Source: Ignavibacteria bacterium
GTDB lineage: Bacteria > Bacteroidota > Ignavibacteria > Ignavibacteriales > SURF-24
Assembly (NCBI GenBank): GCA_025612245.1
Contig: JAAXKQ010000018.1
Span: 1 to 64,000, forward strand
Reading direction: 5' to 3'
DNA length: 64,000 nucleotides
Shown: piece after piece, positions 17,463 through 26,193 of the stretch
Layout of the letters: every line of letters begins with the position of its first letter
Position numbering within the stretch: position 1 is the first letter of the stretch
Notes under the pieces: model-generated
Databases searched by the model: none
What the model was told of the DNA's origin: nothing
The model's input: only the letters and a program-made list of their open reading frames with translations
Position numbers and translations under genes: made by a program

Positions 17463-19886
17463 ATGCAAAAACTCTACAGTATCTTATGCCTTTTACTTTT
17501 CCTTGCAGTTCCTATGCTTGCACAGGAAACTAAGATTATTCTGGATGAAGCATTTCTTGATAACAGAAACAACTGGCCCATCCTGGATAACGACAAAATT
17601 GAAACACAAATTGAGGACGGAAGCTACCTGCTCGAAAGCTCCGACGAAAACGGCCAGTCCGTCTTGAAGGACGTCGCCCTCGATTATTCCAAAAACTTCT
17701 CCATTGAAACCGATTTCCAGCTTGTCGACGGCAAGACAAATTTCGGCTTCGGATTCCTCTTCGGCTTTAAGGACTGGAATAACTACTACGAATTTGTAGT
17801 CACTGCCAACGGCTTCTACAGGATTACACATAAATACCAGGGCATATTTACCGGCACCGGCTGGCTCCGAAACCCTAACGTCTCAAGCCAGGAATACCCG
17901 AACTCCCTGAAAATCGTAAAGATTAACGACTGGATTGGCTTCTACCTCAACAATATATTTGTAAACGACTCGAAAGACCTGGAACCGGCTTTCCTTAACA
18001 TGATTAGAACCGACGGCTTTGCAGGGAAGAAAATTGGAATGGTTACCTGGTCGGACCTGAAAGTTAAATATACTAAACTCGTCCTTAAGGAGCTCGGCGC
18101 TTCACAGACAGAATTGTACACTTACCAGACTCACATGACGCCCGGCGAAAAAAGAAACGTCACGCTCTTCAGCGACGACTTCAGCAATAATTCGAATAAC
18201 TGGTACCTGGAAAAGAAAGAGGATAACTCATTTAAGGAAATTAAGGACGGAGCCTACTCCTTCGATAACAGATCCTCTAGTGAAATTAAAGCCACTCAGA
18301 ACGTCTTCCTTTCCGGTGAGGCCGATTATGAAATTGAATGCTCGTCCAAATGGATTGGCGGCAACGACTCCTGCTACTACGGACTTCTTTGGGGATACTA
18401 CGACTGGAGTAATTACCAGAAATTCGTAATCAACTCCCACGGAAGCGCCAGGTACGAAAATACCGCATCCGGAAATGTGAATGCCTTAACGGCATCCTTC
18501 AAACCGCAGGCTGAAAACCTGCTCAGGATTTCTAAAATAAAAGATTCACTTTACTTCTACGTAAACGGCTCCCTGCTGCTTAAGGCACCCAGTAGCTGCC
18601 CCGACGGTAAAGAAACTGGCTTTGTCGTTGTCAATAAACAAAAGGTGCTTTTCGATAACCTTAAAATCAGTCAGGTTTTAACTTATCCTAAAGTATTACA
18701 GGAATCCGTTGTTGCCGATGAATCCATGAAGGAAAACAAAGGAACATTCTCCGATAAGACCGAAACGAGCCACTTTAAAAAACTCTGGAAACCCGGCTCG
18801 CTCGAACTTACACACGATGGCGACGGCGGCTTTGTCGTGGGCGACGAGTACTACCTCGACCCAAGGGAGGATTTCATGATCCAGGCAAAAACCAGATGGT
18901 TAAGCGGCGACTCCACTAAATCTTACGGAATCCTCTGGGGAGAAAAGGACTGGGATAACTGCAATGAATTCGTAATTGGACGTGACGGGTCCTTTAAATG
19001 TACGAATACAAAGGATAAAGTTTCCATTTCTACGGGCTGGAAATACGCCCCGGCACTCCTGAATAATCCGGAAAATACCATTGCTATTAAAAAGTGCGGC
19101 TCCTTTCTTGAATATTATATCAATAACCAGCTCGTGGATATTCTGCCCTTCAGCACAATTTCCGGCTACACCACGGGAATTATCGTCTACGGCAAGCAGA
19201 CTGTCGGACTTGAGAATTTTACGGTCAAATCCTTTAAGGTCTCAAAACCCGATTTCGAACAGAGCAGCATTGCCTTTAGCGAGGATTATGAAACAAATAA
19301 ACCATCGCTTCAGGGCGTAAGCAAATCCGGTAACATGATTCTCCTTACAGAAGCCGGAAAGCTGCACCTTGCAGCCCTCTTCCCGGAACTTGAGGCCTTT
19401 ACAGGATCGGACGTCTCCAGCTACACCTCGGGAAACATGCTTGTTACAAGAACTAGCTCCAGCCTGAAGTATCCAAATAAGCCTTTTTACCAGGCTAATA
19501 GCGACGTGCTCCCCACTTTCGATGAACGCGGCAGACCTTCGAAGGCTTTCAGCGTGGAGGTTACCGTTGGAATTATGAGCAACTCGCACAGCAGGGGCGC
19601 TGGAATCAGAATAGGAGGCAACGACTTCCTCGTTAATTCGGACGGGGAATATATTATGGATATCAAAGACCCGCTGCCGCTGGATGACAACTCAAAACCC
19701 AGCACAAATATATACCACCTTAAGGTTGAATGCGCTGTAAACGGACTGATGTACTTCTACGTTAACGGCAAAATGGCTGGCTACTCTATTGAGGCATTAA
19801 CCGACAGGAGTGCCGGACCAATTGTTTATGCCTTCAACTCGCTGTCTGAAGCATGGTTCGATGATTTTATTGTTAGGACATACTAG
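17463..19886 (+). CDS. Exported protein of four LamG/DUF1080-like jelly-roll repeats
   Basis: An 807-residue secreted protein of unknown function. I chose ATG 17463 because it begins a clear signal peptide (MQKLYSILCLLLFLAVPMLA); the open frame extends upstream only through a terminator hairpin. The mature part contains four divergent units of about 170-200 residues. Each contains an FSDDFSNNSNNW-like opening, a GLLWGYYDWSNYQKF-like core, a YFYVNG strand and a closing DNLKISQV strand. This pattern resembles concanavalin/LamG-type or DUF1080 glycan-binding sandwiches. No sorting tail is visible, so it may stay in the periplasm or be a lipid-free outer-surface protein. Confidence 0.8.
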   Translation: MQKLYSILCLLLFLAVPMLAQETKIILDEAFLDNRNNWPILDNDKIETQIEDGSYLLESSDENGQSVLKDVALDYSKNFSIETDFQLVDGKTNFGFGFLFGFKDWNNYYEFVVTANGFYRITHKYQGIFTGTGWLRNPNVSSQEYPNSLKIVKINDWIGFYLNNIFVNDSKDLEPAFLNMIRTDGFAGKKIGMVTWSDLKVKYTKLVLKELGASQTELYTYQTHMTPGEKRNVTLFSDDFSNNSNNWYLEKKEDNSFKEIKDGAYSFDNRSSSEIKATQNVFLSGEADYEIECSSKWIGGNDSCYYGLLWGYYDWSNYQKFVINSHGSARYENTASGNVNALTASFKPQAENLLRISKIKDSLYFYVNGSLLLKAPSSCPDGKETGFVVVNKQKVLFDNLKISQVLTYPKVLQESVVADESMKENKGTFSDKTETSHFKKLWKPGSLELTHDGDGGFVVGDEYYLDPREDFMIQAKTRWLSGDSTKSYGILWGEKDWDNCNEFVIGRDGSFKCTNTKDKVSISTGWKYAPALLNNPENTIAIKKCGSFLEYYINNQLVDILPFSTISGYTTGIIVYGKQTVGLENFTVKSFKVSKPDFEQSSIAFSEDYETNKPSLQGVSKSGNMILLTEAGKLHLAALFPELEAFTGSDVSSYTSGNMLVTRTSSSLKYPNKPFYQANSDVLPTFDERGRPSKAFSVEVTVGIMSNSHSRGAGIRIGGNDFLVNSDGEYIMDIKDPLPLDDNSKPSTNIYHLKVECAVNGLMYFYVNGKMAGYSIEALTDRSAGPIVYAFNSLSEAWFDDFIVRTY

Positions 19887-19899
19887 TCTTTAGACGACA

Positions 19900-19934
19900 G
19901 CAAAGCCCCGGAATTGCCAAACCCGGGGCTTTGC
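19900..19934. terminator. Bidirectional intrinsic terminator
   Basis: GCAAAGCCCCGG and its near-complement CCCGGGGCTTTGC flank a short AT loop between the convergent genes ending at 19886 and 19943. The stem is long and GC-rich. Confidence 0.88.
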
Positions 19935-19942
19935 TGTTCCTT

Positions 19943-20167
19943 TCAGGATTCTTTTTTCCTGAATCTACCGAAAACCTTCTCCTTGCGGTCCTTTAGTTTC
20001 GACATGTCGTAAATTATGGTAAAAATCCCCAGCAGCTCAAGACAAAGCCCCACACCTAACAGTATATCCTCCCACAAATCGGGCAGGCCTGACTTTGACC
20101 TCTTCAGGAAAAATGTCACTCCTACAATAAAAAGACCCGCGGCAAGTATTTTATTTGGTTTTTTCAA
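19943..20167 (-). CDS. Small two-span membrane protein, function unknown
   Basis: A 74-residue protein with one hydrophobic segment near the N-terminus (ILAAGLFIVGVTFFL) and a second around residues 33-52 (DILLGVGLCLELLGIFTII). A strongly basic tail (KLKDRKEKVFGRFRKKES) follows and should face the cytoplasm. I do not recognise a family. The frame is supported by the transmembrane pattern and by the shared terminator at its 3' end. Confidence 0.6.
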   Translation of the reverse strand: MKKPNKILAAGLFIVGVTFFLKRSKSGLPDLWEDILLGVGLCLELLGIFTIIYDMSKLKDRKEKVFGRFRKKES

Positions 20168-20272
20168 ATATTTACCCCATTATTTAAAATATCCGGACAC
20201 ATTTACCCTAAAATATAAAATTACAAAGCCGCACACAATATAAGGCGGATTTACAGAGAGGTACCAAGAATT

Positions 20273-21109
20273 ATGAATACAAATGAATTCATAAAAATGA
20301 CTGAACGCTTCAGCCGGACAGATAAGATGCCGATACTTTTTGTAGGCCACGGCTCGCCAATGAATGCAATAGAGGAAAATGATTTTGTAAAAGGCTGGCG
20401 CGAAGCCGGAAACAGCCTCCCCCGTCCCAATGCAATCCTTTGCATTTCGGCGCACTGGGAAACCAGGGGCACCTATGTAACGGCAATGGAAAAACCTATT
20501 ACAATACACGATTTCGGCGGTTTCCCAAGGGAACTTTACAACGTCGAATACCCCGCACCCGGAAGTCCCGCGCTTGCGGAAGAAACCAGAGCGGTGGTTA
20601 CTAAAACAGACGTGGAATTAGAGAACAAGTGGGGACTCGATCACGGCTGCTGGAGTGTTGCAAAGCACATGTATCCCAACGCCGAAATTCCAATCGTTCA
20701 GTTAAGCCTCGATCATTACCAGGCCCCTCAGTACCATTACGAACTCGCCAAAGAGCTCGCCCCGCTGCGTAAAAAAGGAGTCCTAATAATGGGAAGCGGC
20801 AACATGGTGCACAACCTGGGCAAGGTAGCGTGGGACAAGCTCTCAACTCCGGGCTACGCATACGACTGGGCACAGGAGGCAAGTGAAAAGCTAAAAGGTT
20901 ACATAAAAAAAGGCGATCACTCACCCTTAATCAATTACAAGTCGCTGGGCACGGCCGTTCAGCTGGCGGTTCCAACGCCCGAGCATTACCTTCCGCTATT
21001 ATATGCATTAGCATTAAAAGAAGAAAACGATAAGATAAGCTTCTTCAATGATGCACCCGTAGGCGGATCACTCACAATGACATGTGTAAAGATAGAGCAA
21101 GATAAGTAA
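20273..21109 (+). CDS. ygiD: YgiD/LigB-type extradiol dioxygenase (4,5-DOPA dioxygenase family)
   Basis: A 278-residue cytosolic metalloenzyme. Family signatures are clear: PILFVGHGSPMNAIE at the N-terminus, ISAHWETRG, HDFGGFP, the WGLDHGCWS core and the GSGNMVHNLG motif; the histidines would bind one metal ion. Characterised relatives open the ring of catechol-type compounds such as L-DOPA, though the natural substrate of bacterial YgiD proteins is unclear. GAGAGG nine bases before the ATG is a good ribosome-binding site. An alternative start would be the ATG six codons in. It stands alone. Confidence 0.92.
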   Translation: MNTNEFIKMTERFSRTDKMPILFVGHGSPMNAIEENDFVKGWREAGNSLPRPNAILCISAHWETRGTYVTAMEKPITIHDFGGFPRELYNVEYPAPGSPALAEETRAVVTKTDVELENKWGLDHGCWSVAKHMYPNAEIPIVQLSLDHYQAPQYHYELAKELAPLRKKGVLIMGSGNMVHNLGKVAWDKLSTPGYAYDWAQEASEKLKGYIKKGDHSPLINYKSLGTAVQLAVPTPEHYLPLLYALALKEENDKISFFNDAPVGGSLTMTCVKIEQDK

Positions 21110-21365
21110 TACGCAGCAAAATATTAATACAATTCAAAAGCACATAAAAATTTTTTCCATGGACCTGCACGTCCGGAAGAACAGATGCGCAATATACAAA
21201 TTGCAATCTGAATTATCAGAATATCCATATATCAAACAAAAATATCCAAGCCTTCATAACCACGCACCAAACAAGCCCGCCCCGATGAGGGGCGTTCTGT
21301 CTATAGCCCGGGGTAAATAATCCCCCTCAACCATCATCCACATAAAATCCAAACCAACAGAACAA
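21110..21365. other. Intergenic stretch with dispersed palindrome remnant
   Basis: AT-rich DNA without a credible gene. At about 21275-21305 a GCCCCGATGAGGGGCG hairpin followed by TTCTGTCTATAGCCCGGGGT resembles the palindrome family seen at 31430 and 41925. It leads directly into the 249-base repeat. Confidence 0.5.
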
Positions 21366-21614
21366 CGCCTCCCCCAAGCTCCGGAAGGAGCGCTTTGTCT
21401 GTAGAAAAAAACGAATAAAAAAAAGAATCAGAGCTCCGGAAGGAGCGACTTGTTTCTTACTTCCTATATGGATAAACACATCATTAAACCACGAACACAC
21501 ACATAAAAACCATCCCATCAAAACAACTAACGCGGTAGAAATCCCAACACATTTACACCCGCCCACATTGCCTCCATTCATCATTCCTCTGTGCCGCTCC
21601 TGACCGGAGCTTTG
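21366..21614. repeat. 249-bp dispersed direct repeat, copy 1 (copy 2 at 42107-42355)
   Basis: This block and 42107-42355 align without gaps (constant offset 20,741), in the same orientation. I see only a few substitutions, for example GCCTCC/GCTTCC, CATCATT/CATAATT and GTGCC/GTACC near the right end. It contains two GCTCCGGAAGGAGCG palindromes with TTTGTCTGTAGAAAA or ACTTGTTTC tails and a terminal GCTCCTGACCGGAGC hairpin. The open frame inside it on the minus strand occurs in both copies but differs in length and has no protein-like character. The block lies directly upstream of the restriction cassette. Confidence 0.88.
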
Positions 21615-21665
21615 GGGGATTTGGGGACATGTTTCTCAACGGTAAAATCAATAAAAGAGTCCATC

Positions 21666-21721
21666 AAATTAAGAAATGTCGTTCAAAATCATTAAATAAA
21701 TTGCTCAAAGTTTCTTAAATT
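21666..21721 (+). promoter_or_regulatory. Inverted repeat upstream of the methyltransferase gene
   Basis: AATTAAGAAA at 21667-21676 and its near-complement TTTCTTAAATT at 21711-21721 face each other across 34 bases, ending 31 bases before the start codon. EcoRII-type methyltransferases are known to repress their own promoter, so this is a candidate autoregulatory site. The assignment is inference from position and symmetry only. Confidence 0.35.
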
Positions 21722-21752
21722 GAGGAATAAAATTAGATAAATTAGTGAGCCT

Positions 21753-23378
21753 ATGGATGTTCTGACGCCCGAACAGCGAAGCAAGAATATGCGGGCCATC
21801 AAGGCCCAGAAGACAAAAATTGAAGAAAAACTCGTAAATGGCTTAAAAGCCAGAGGATTCAGGTTCCAAAGGAATTATCAGAGAATTGAAGGAAAGCCGG
21901 ATATTGCTTTCGTAAGGTATAAAATTGCGGTTTTTTGTGACGGAGATTTTTGGCATGGGAAGGACTGGGAAACGGCTCGGGACAAAATAAAGTCAAATGA
22001 AAAATTCTGGCATACGAAAATTGAAGGAAATATAAAACGGGATTTAAAAGTCAACCAAGTACTTACCGCTAATGGATGGACCGTCCTCAGATTCTGGGAA
22101 AGCCGGATTAATAAAAATATTGAAGAGTGCATCAACCAAATAGAATTTACAATAAAGCAAAAAATGAAAAAATATAGCGATTTTAAGGACGATTTGAAAA
22201 TAAATCTCAAGAAAGACAATCTTGATAAGCTTGCCTACCTGACCCATTTCTGGCATAACAGGTCCGGAAAGGCTGAAATCTTCTACAAGGAAGAGGCTGA
22301 ACGGATTCTAAAAGATTTAAGAGAAAATGAACTTACAGCAGCCGAAAAGGATGAGAATTATCTTCCGTTTAAATGGGATGTGCCCTTTCCTCCGGTTGGA
22401 AATCCGGCATTTACATTTATTGATCTCTTTGCAGGAATAGGCGGATTCAGAATAGCTTTCCAAAATCTTAAAGGGAAATGCATATTTTCGTCTGAAATTG
22501 ACTTCAACTCAAGAAGAACCTATGAAGCAAATTTTGGGGAAATTCCATTCGGGGATATTACTAAAATAAAAGAGGATGAAATTCCCGAGCATGATATTCT
22601 TCTCGGTGGGTTCCCCTGCCAGCCGTTTTCAATTGCCGGAGTATCAAAGAAAAAGAGTCTGGGCTTGAATCATGGTTTCTTGGATAAAACTCAGGGCACA
22701 TTGTTTTTTGATATTGCCAGAATAATCAAAGCCAAAAGGCCGAAAATGTTTCTTCTCGAAAATGTAAAAAACCTTAAATCGCACGACAAAGGAAGGACAT
22801 TCGAAGTCATTTTCAATACCCTTAAGGAGCTTAATTATTCTGTATATTCAAAAGTAATTGATGGTAAAGCATATGTACCCCAGCACCGGGAAAGAATTTT
22901 TATCGTGGGATTTAATAATGACGTTTTTAACAGACAGGAAAGATTTTATTTCCCGGAAAAAGACGGTGAAAAACACGCAATTAAGTCAATATTAGAACTT
23001 AAAGTAGATGATAAATATACATTGACTGACCATCTATGGGCTTATCTTCAAAATTATGCTATAAAGCACAAAGAAAAGGGCAATGGCTTTGGTTTTGGTT
23101 TAATTAACCCCGATGAAGCTACAAGAACTTTAAGTGCCAGATACTATAAGGATGGGTCGGAAATACTTATTCCCCAAGAAGGTAAGAATCCAAGAAGACT
23201 GACTCCTCGTGAATGTGCCAGATTGCAAGGATTTCCTGATAAGTTTGTTATTCCTGTTTCGGATACTCAGGCATACCGCCAGTTTGGTAATGCCGTAGTT
23301 GTTCCTCTTATTGAGCAGATAGGGAAACATATCATAAAGGCATATAATGGATACAAGCGAAACAATCCCGACGAATGA
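21753..23378 (+). CDS. Vsr endonuclease-Dcm/EcoRII C5-cytosine methyltransferase fusion
   Basis: A 541-residue two-domain protein. Residues 1-140 resemble Vsr, the endonuclease that nicks next to T:G mismatches left when 5-methylcytosine deaminates: [36 protein letters not shown] and [14 protein letters not shown]. The E. coli zinc-ligand cysteines are not obvious. Residues about 210-541 are a complete C5 methyltransferase: motif [12 protein letters not shown], catalytic C289 in [28 protein letters not shown] and QFGNAVVVP. The short target region ([31 protein letters not shown]) is very close to E. coli Dcm, suggesting CCWGG. The stop overlaps the endonuclease gene by 32 bases. The cassette is AT-rich compared with its neighbours, consistent with transfer. 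Confidence 0.9.
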   Translation: MDVLTPEQRSKNMRAIKAQKTKIEEKLVNGLKARGFRFQRNYQRIEGKPDIAFVRYKIAVFCDGDFWHGKDWETARDKIKSNEKFWHTKIEGNIKRDLKVNQVLTANGWTVLRFWESRINKNIEECINQIEFTIKQKMKKYSDFKDDLKINLKKDNLDKLAYLTHFWHNRSGKAEIFYKEEAERILKDLRENELTAAEKDENYLPFKWDVPFPPVGNPAFTFIDLFAGIGGFRIAFQNLKGKCIFSSEIDFNSRRTYEANFGEIPFGDITKIKEDEIPEHDILLGGFPCQPFSIAGVSKKKSLGLNHGFLDKTQGTLFFDIARIIKAKRPKMFLLENVKNLKSHDKGRTFEVIFNTLKELNYSVYSKVIDGKAYVPQHRERIFIVGFNNDVFNRQERFYFPEKDGEKHAIKSILELKVDDKYTLTDHLWAYLQNYAIKHKEKGNGFGFGLINPDEATRTLSARYYKDGSEILIPQEGKNPRRLTPRECARLQGFPDKFVIPVSDTQAYRQFGNAVVVPLIEQIGKHIIKAYNGYKRNNPDE

Positions 23379-24567
23379 CATACTCCAAGCTGCTATTGAA
23401 AGTGTAAATCGTAGCAGAATGGCATTTTGCAAGTTTATTTCAGCAAATGATGCGGGAAAGACCGGAGGCCACCAGTCAGGGTTTTATATCCCCAAGAAGT
23501 CATCGGCCCTCCTTTTCATAAAACCCGGCGTAAAGGGTGAATTAAAGGACAGAATGGTAAAAATAAAATGGCAGAACGATTTTTTAACTGATAGTCGCTT
23601 TATCTATTACGGACAGAAGACCCGGGATGAGTACAGGATCACCAAATTTGGCAGAGGTTTTCCCTTCTCAAAGGATGAGTATGTTGGAGATCTCCTCATA
23701 ATAAATCAGATAGAAGATGATTTTTATGAAGCCTATGTTATATCAGGGGATGAGCATATTGATTCCTTCTTATCCTCTTTCGGAATCTCCCCTTCTGAAA
23801 CAAATGGCTTTATTCCAGTAAAGGAAAAACGACTCTCGGCTGAAGAAAAATTACAGTCAATATTTAATGAATTCATTATAACCATCGACAATATATTTCC
23901 GGCCACTTCGGAAATAGCTAAATTTGCCCGGACTGCCTCTCTCAGGGTAAATTCCATAAGCGTCCTTGATAAAAGTATTAATCCCGATGACCAGATAATA
24001 AGCTGGGTGGATACTGAATATAAACTTTTCAAAGTTATTGAATCCCATATTTACCAAGGTAATATAAAGAAACCTTTTGCAACAGTTGATGAGCTCGTTG
24101 AGTTTGCAAATACAGTGCTAAACAGAAGGAAAAGCCGGGCTGGCAAATCCTTGGAACATCATCTATCGGAAATCTTCAGAATATTTAACTTATCTTTTAG
24201 CCCTCAGGCCAGAACTGAGCTTTTTAAGAAACCAGACTTTATCTTTCCGGGAGCAACACAGTATCACCTTAAGCAGTTTAACAAAGACAAACTTGTGTTT
24301 CTGGCTGCAAAAACAACCTGTAAAGACAGATGGCGTCAGATACTGAATGAGGCTGACAGAATTCCGGTTAAGCACTTGTTTACTCTTCAGCAGGGCATTT
24401 CAAAAAATCAGCTTGATGAAATGTATCGTCATAAAGTCATCCTTGTTGTCCCAGAATGTTACAGGAGCTGCTTTCCGAAAGAATATAGAAATAAAATCTT
24501 AAACCTGAATTCCTTTATACGGATGGTTGATTTTAAACAGAAAGCCCGTGTTCCCTTTCAGGAGTGA
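23347..24567 (+). CDS. EcoRII-type type IIE restriction endonuclease
   Basis: A 406-residue endonuclease expected to cut unmethylated CCWGG. Residues about 20-165 match the EcoRII N-terminal effector-DNA-binding domain ([31 protein letters not shown]). Residues about 240-400 match the catalytic domain: [20 protein letters not shown]306 and K322 ([14 protein letters not shown]) spaced 16 residues apart as in EcoRII, then [13 protein letters not shown]. The start codon lies inside the end of the methyltransferase gene in another frame, so translation is probably coupled and the endonuclease follows its protective methylase. Length matches EcoRII (about 400). All visible active-site residues are intact. 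Confidence 0.93.
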   Translation: MDTSETIPTNDILQAAIESVNRSRMAFCKFISANDAGKTGGHQSGFYIPKKSSALLFIKPGVKGELKDRMVKIKWQNDFLTDSRFIYYGQKTRDEYRITKFGRGFPFSKDEYVGDLLIINQIEDDFYEAYVISGDEHIDSFLSSFGISPSETNGFIPVKEKRLSAEEKLQSIFNEFIITIDNIFPATSEIAKFARTASLRVNSISVLDKSINPDDQIISWVDTEYKLFKVIESHIYQGNIKKPFATVDELVEFANTVLNRRKSRAGKSLEHHLSEIFRIFNLSFSPQARTELFKKPDFIFPGATQYHLKQFNKDKLVFLAAKTTCKDRWRQILNEADRIPVKHLFTLQQGISKNQLDEMYRHKVILVVPECYRSCFPKEYRNKILNLNSFIRMVDFKQKARVPFQE

Positions 24568-25140
24568 ATATGGCACCTTTGCCTTTATGTAGCAACTGCA
24601 AAAAGTAAAACAAGTACAAAGGAAATAGGATTCTTTAACTATGTATCAAACCTGACTTCAGCTAGGTAGGGACACAATAGTCTCTTCCTTAGAACCAGTA
24701 AATCACTATAATCTACGCCTTTGGATAAATTTTAGTTTTTCCGGCCATATTCTTCACAAAGGGCGAAAAAATCGTGGCTTTTTCCCCTCCCTCTTTGCGC
24801 CAGAACACAAAACACGCCCTTTCCCCTGAAACCCTTTGACATTTATTTACCAATTCGCAATTTTATACCTATTACTTCTCCTGTTCATTATTGCATAAGC
24901 TTATAGGACTTGTATGTTAACAACCACAATTTTCTTACCTCCTGTTCCCCGCCTTTTCCAAAAGGCAACCCCTAACTCACTCGGAGCAGAGAAATTATTG
25001 TAACTCTTTACAGAAGAGAGAAATGATAATTTTACGTTCCCTACGGTTTTAGCTGTAATGCAGACCGCTCTTTTTTTAACTCCAGCTTCATTTTGACGCC
25101 GGAACCGGTTAAGCTTTTTTCATCATAACAGGAGAGAAAA
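24568..25140. other. Intergenic gap after the restriction cassette
   Basis: No full gene is seen in this 573-base AT-rich gap. The only coding-like element is a 12-residue frame at 24570-24608 (MAPLPLCSNCKK), three bases after the endonuclease stop and with GGAG well placed. It looks like a fragment rather than a gene. The rest is pyrimidine-rich. A good ribosome-binding site (CAGGAGAGAAAA) closes the gap before the next gene. Confidence 0.5.
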
Positions 25141-25629
25141 ATGATTATTTCCGCCGGAAGAAAGCACAAAGGAGAACCTGCCGAACTTGTCGTGCTCTCC
25201 GACCCGTTTTATGTTAAACAACTGCTCGATTTCAGAAACCCGGATGGACCTATGCCCCTCATACGGCAGGACTTCCTCCGACTAATTGCTATGTTCGATA
25301 ATAAAAAATTCTTGACTGCTTGCCGAAACTGCCTGCAGCCGGCTAAACTGCTCGCTTTCTATAAGGGTACCCTGTTCCACGAATCCTGGTGCTCCTCTTG
25401 CACTCCCTACTGGCTGAAAGCCTACGAGGGCAGGCTTGATATCTTTTGCGACTATATCAGCGCCCTGGAGTACGTGGATGATTACTGCTTCGGCGACAGG
25501 TTCTGCTACAGAATGATTATAAGAAATATGGCTAAACTGAAGGGGCTTCCCGATAAGTTCGGGGCCGGGGAGGCCCTCGACTTCTTCCGGCAGGATTACT
25601 GTACCTCCGCCCGGGCAGTCAATTTTTAA
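25141..25629 (+). CDS. Cysteine-rich small protein, function unknown
   Basis: A 162-residue soluble protein that I cannot place in a family. The middle carries CRNCLQPAKLLAFYKG and, twenty or so residues on, HESWCSSCTPYWL. This CxxC...CxxC arrangement is typical of a treble-clef or ribbon zinc site. Further cysteines (IFCDYI, DYCFGDRFCYR) follow. No signal peptide is present. CAGGAGAGAAAA supports the ATG start and a hairpin at 25653 ends the transcript, so it is a real single-gene unit. Confidence 0.65.
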   Translation: MIISAGRKHKGEPAELVVLSDPFYVKQLLDFRNPDGPMPLIRQDFLRLIAMFDNKKFLTACRNCLQPAKLLAFYKGTLFHESWCSSCTPYWLKAYEGRLDIFCDYISALEYVDDYCFGDRFCYRMIIRNMAKLKGLPDKFGAGEALDFFRQDYCTSARAVNF

Positions 25630-25652
25630 CCTTAAATTAAAAATATATTCAG

Positions 25653-25677
25653 GCCCCTGAGGTTTTTTCCGGGGGCT
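25653..25677 (+). terminator. Intrinsic terminator
   Basis: GCCCC and GGGGC pair around a T-rich loop, followed by TTTGTTATTTT, 24 bases after the stop of the cysteine-rich gene. Confidence 0.7.
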
Positions 25678-25751
25678 TTGTTATTTTAAATGTCTGAATT
25701 TTGAACTTTTAATGTAATTCAACTTAAAACAACTTTACGGAAATAGATGAT

Positions 25752-26096
25752 ATGGATGATATCGATACTCAGGAAAGAAAGGAAACCGTAAATGCTACTG
25801 CGGCAAATGCATCAGCAACAAATTATACGGCAAATAACACTCCTTCGGCTAACTCTCCGGCTATGGAACCCACAGTTACTACAGGCGACTGGTTCTTAAC
25901 TCTCTTTATAACCGCTATACCGCTAATCGGACTTATTATGCTCTTCGTATGGGCTTTTGGCGGCGGGGCAAATGAGAATAAAAGCAACTGGGCCAAGGCA
26001 ATGCTTCTGTGGATTCTCATAGGCATCGTTTTGTCTGCTGTAGTAGTTGGTGTGTTTTTTGCAAAATATTACAGGCGGTTTGCCGCGGGGTTCTAG
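25752..26096 (+). CDS. Small two-span membrane protein with Asn/Thr/Ala-rich head
   Basis: A 114-residue protein. The first 45 residues are low-complexity Ala/Thr/Asn (NATAANASATNYTANN and similar). Two hydrophobic segments follow, WFLTLFITAIPLIGLIMLFVW and AMLLWILIGIVLSAVVVGVFF, joined by a polar loop containing GGGANENKSN. The short tail is basic. This resembles small 'integral membrane' proteins of unknown role with a disordered head. No operon partner is obvious, and a hairpin terminates it. Confidence 0.6.
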   Translation: MDDIDTQERKETVNATAANASATNYTANNTPSANSPAMEPTVTTGDWFLTLFITAIPLIGLIMLFVWAFGGGANENKSNWAKAMLLWILIGIVLSAVVVGVFFAKYYRRFAAGF

Positions 26097-26109
26097 CTTT
26101 ATCCGGGAT

Positions 26110-26144
26110 GAGCGGAAATATGCTTTTTTTCCGCTCTCTTTTTC
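26110..26144 (+). terminator. Intrinsic terminator
   Basis: GAGCGGAAA pairs with the complementary TTTCCGCTC across a short loop and is followed by TCTTTTTCC, just after the membrane-protein gene. The convergent barrel gene ends about 50 bases further on, so it may serve both. Confidence 0.8.
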
Positions 26145-26193
26145 CTGCACTTATATTCTTTACTTAAAAGCCATTCTAAAAATATTCAATTCT

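Noticed and set aside
21327-21584. 85-codon minus-strand frame inside the 249-bp repeat (also 42104-42322)
   Set aside because: Both copies come from duplicated non-coding repeat DNA. They differ in length, and the only shared sequence reflects the DNA repeat.
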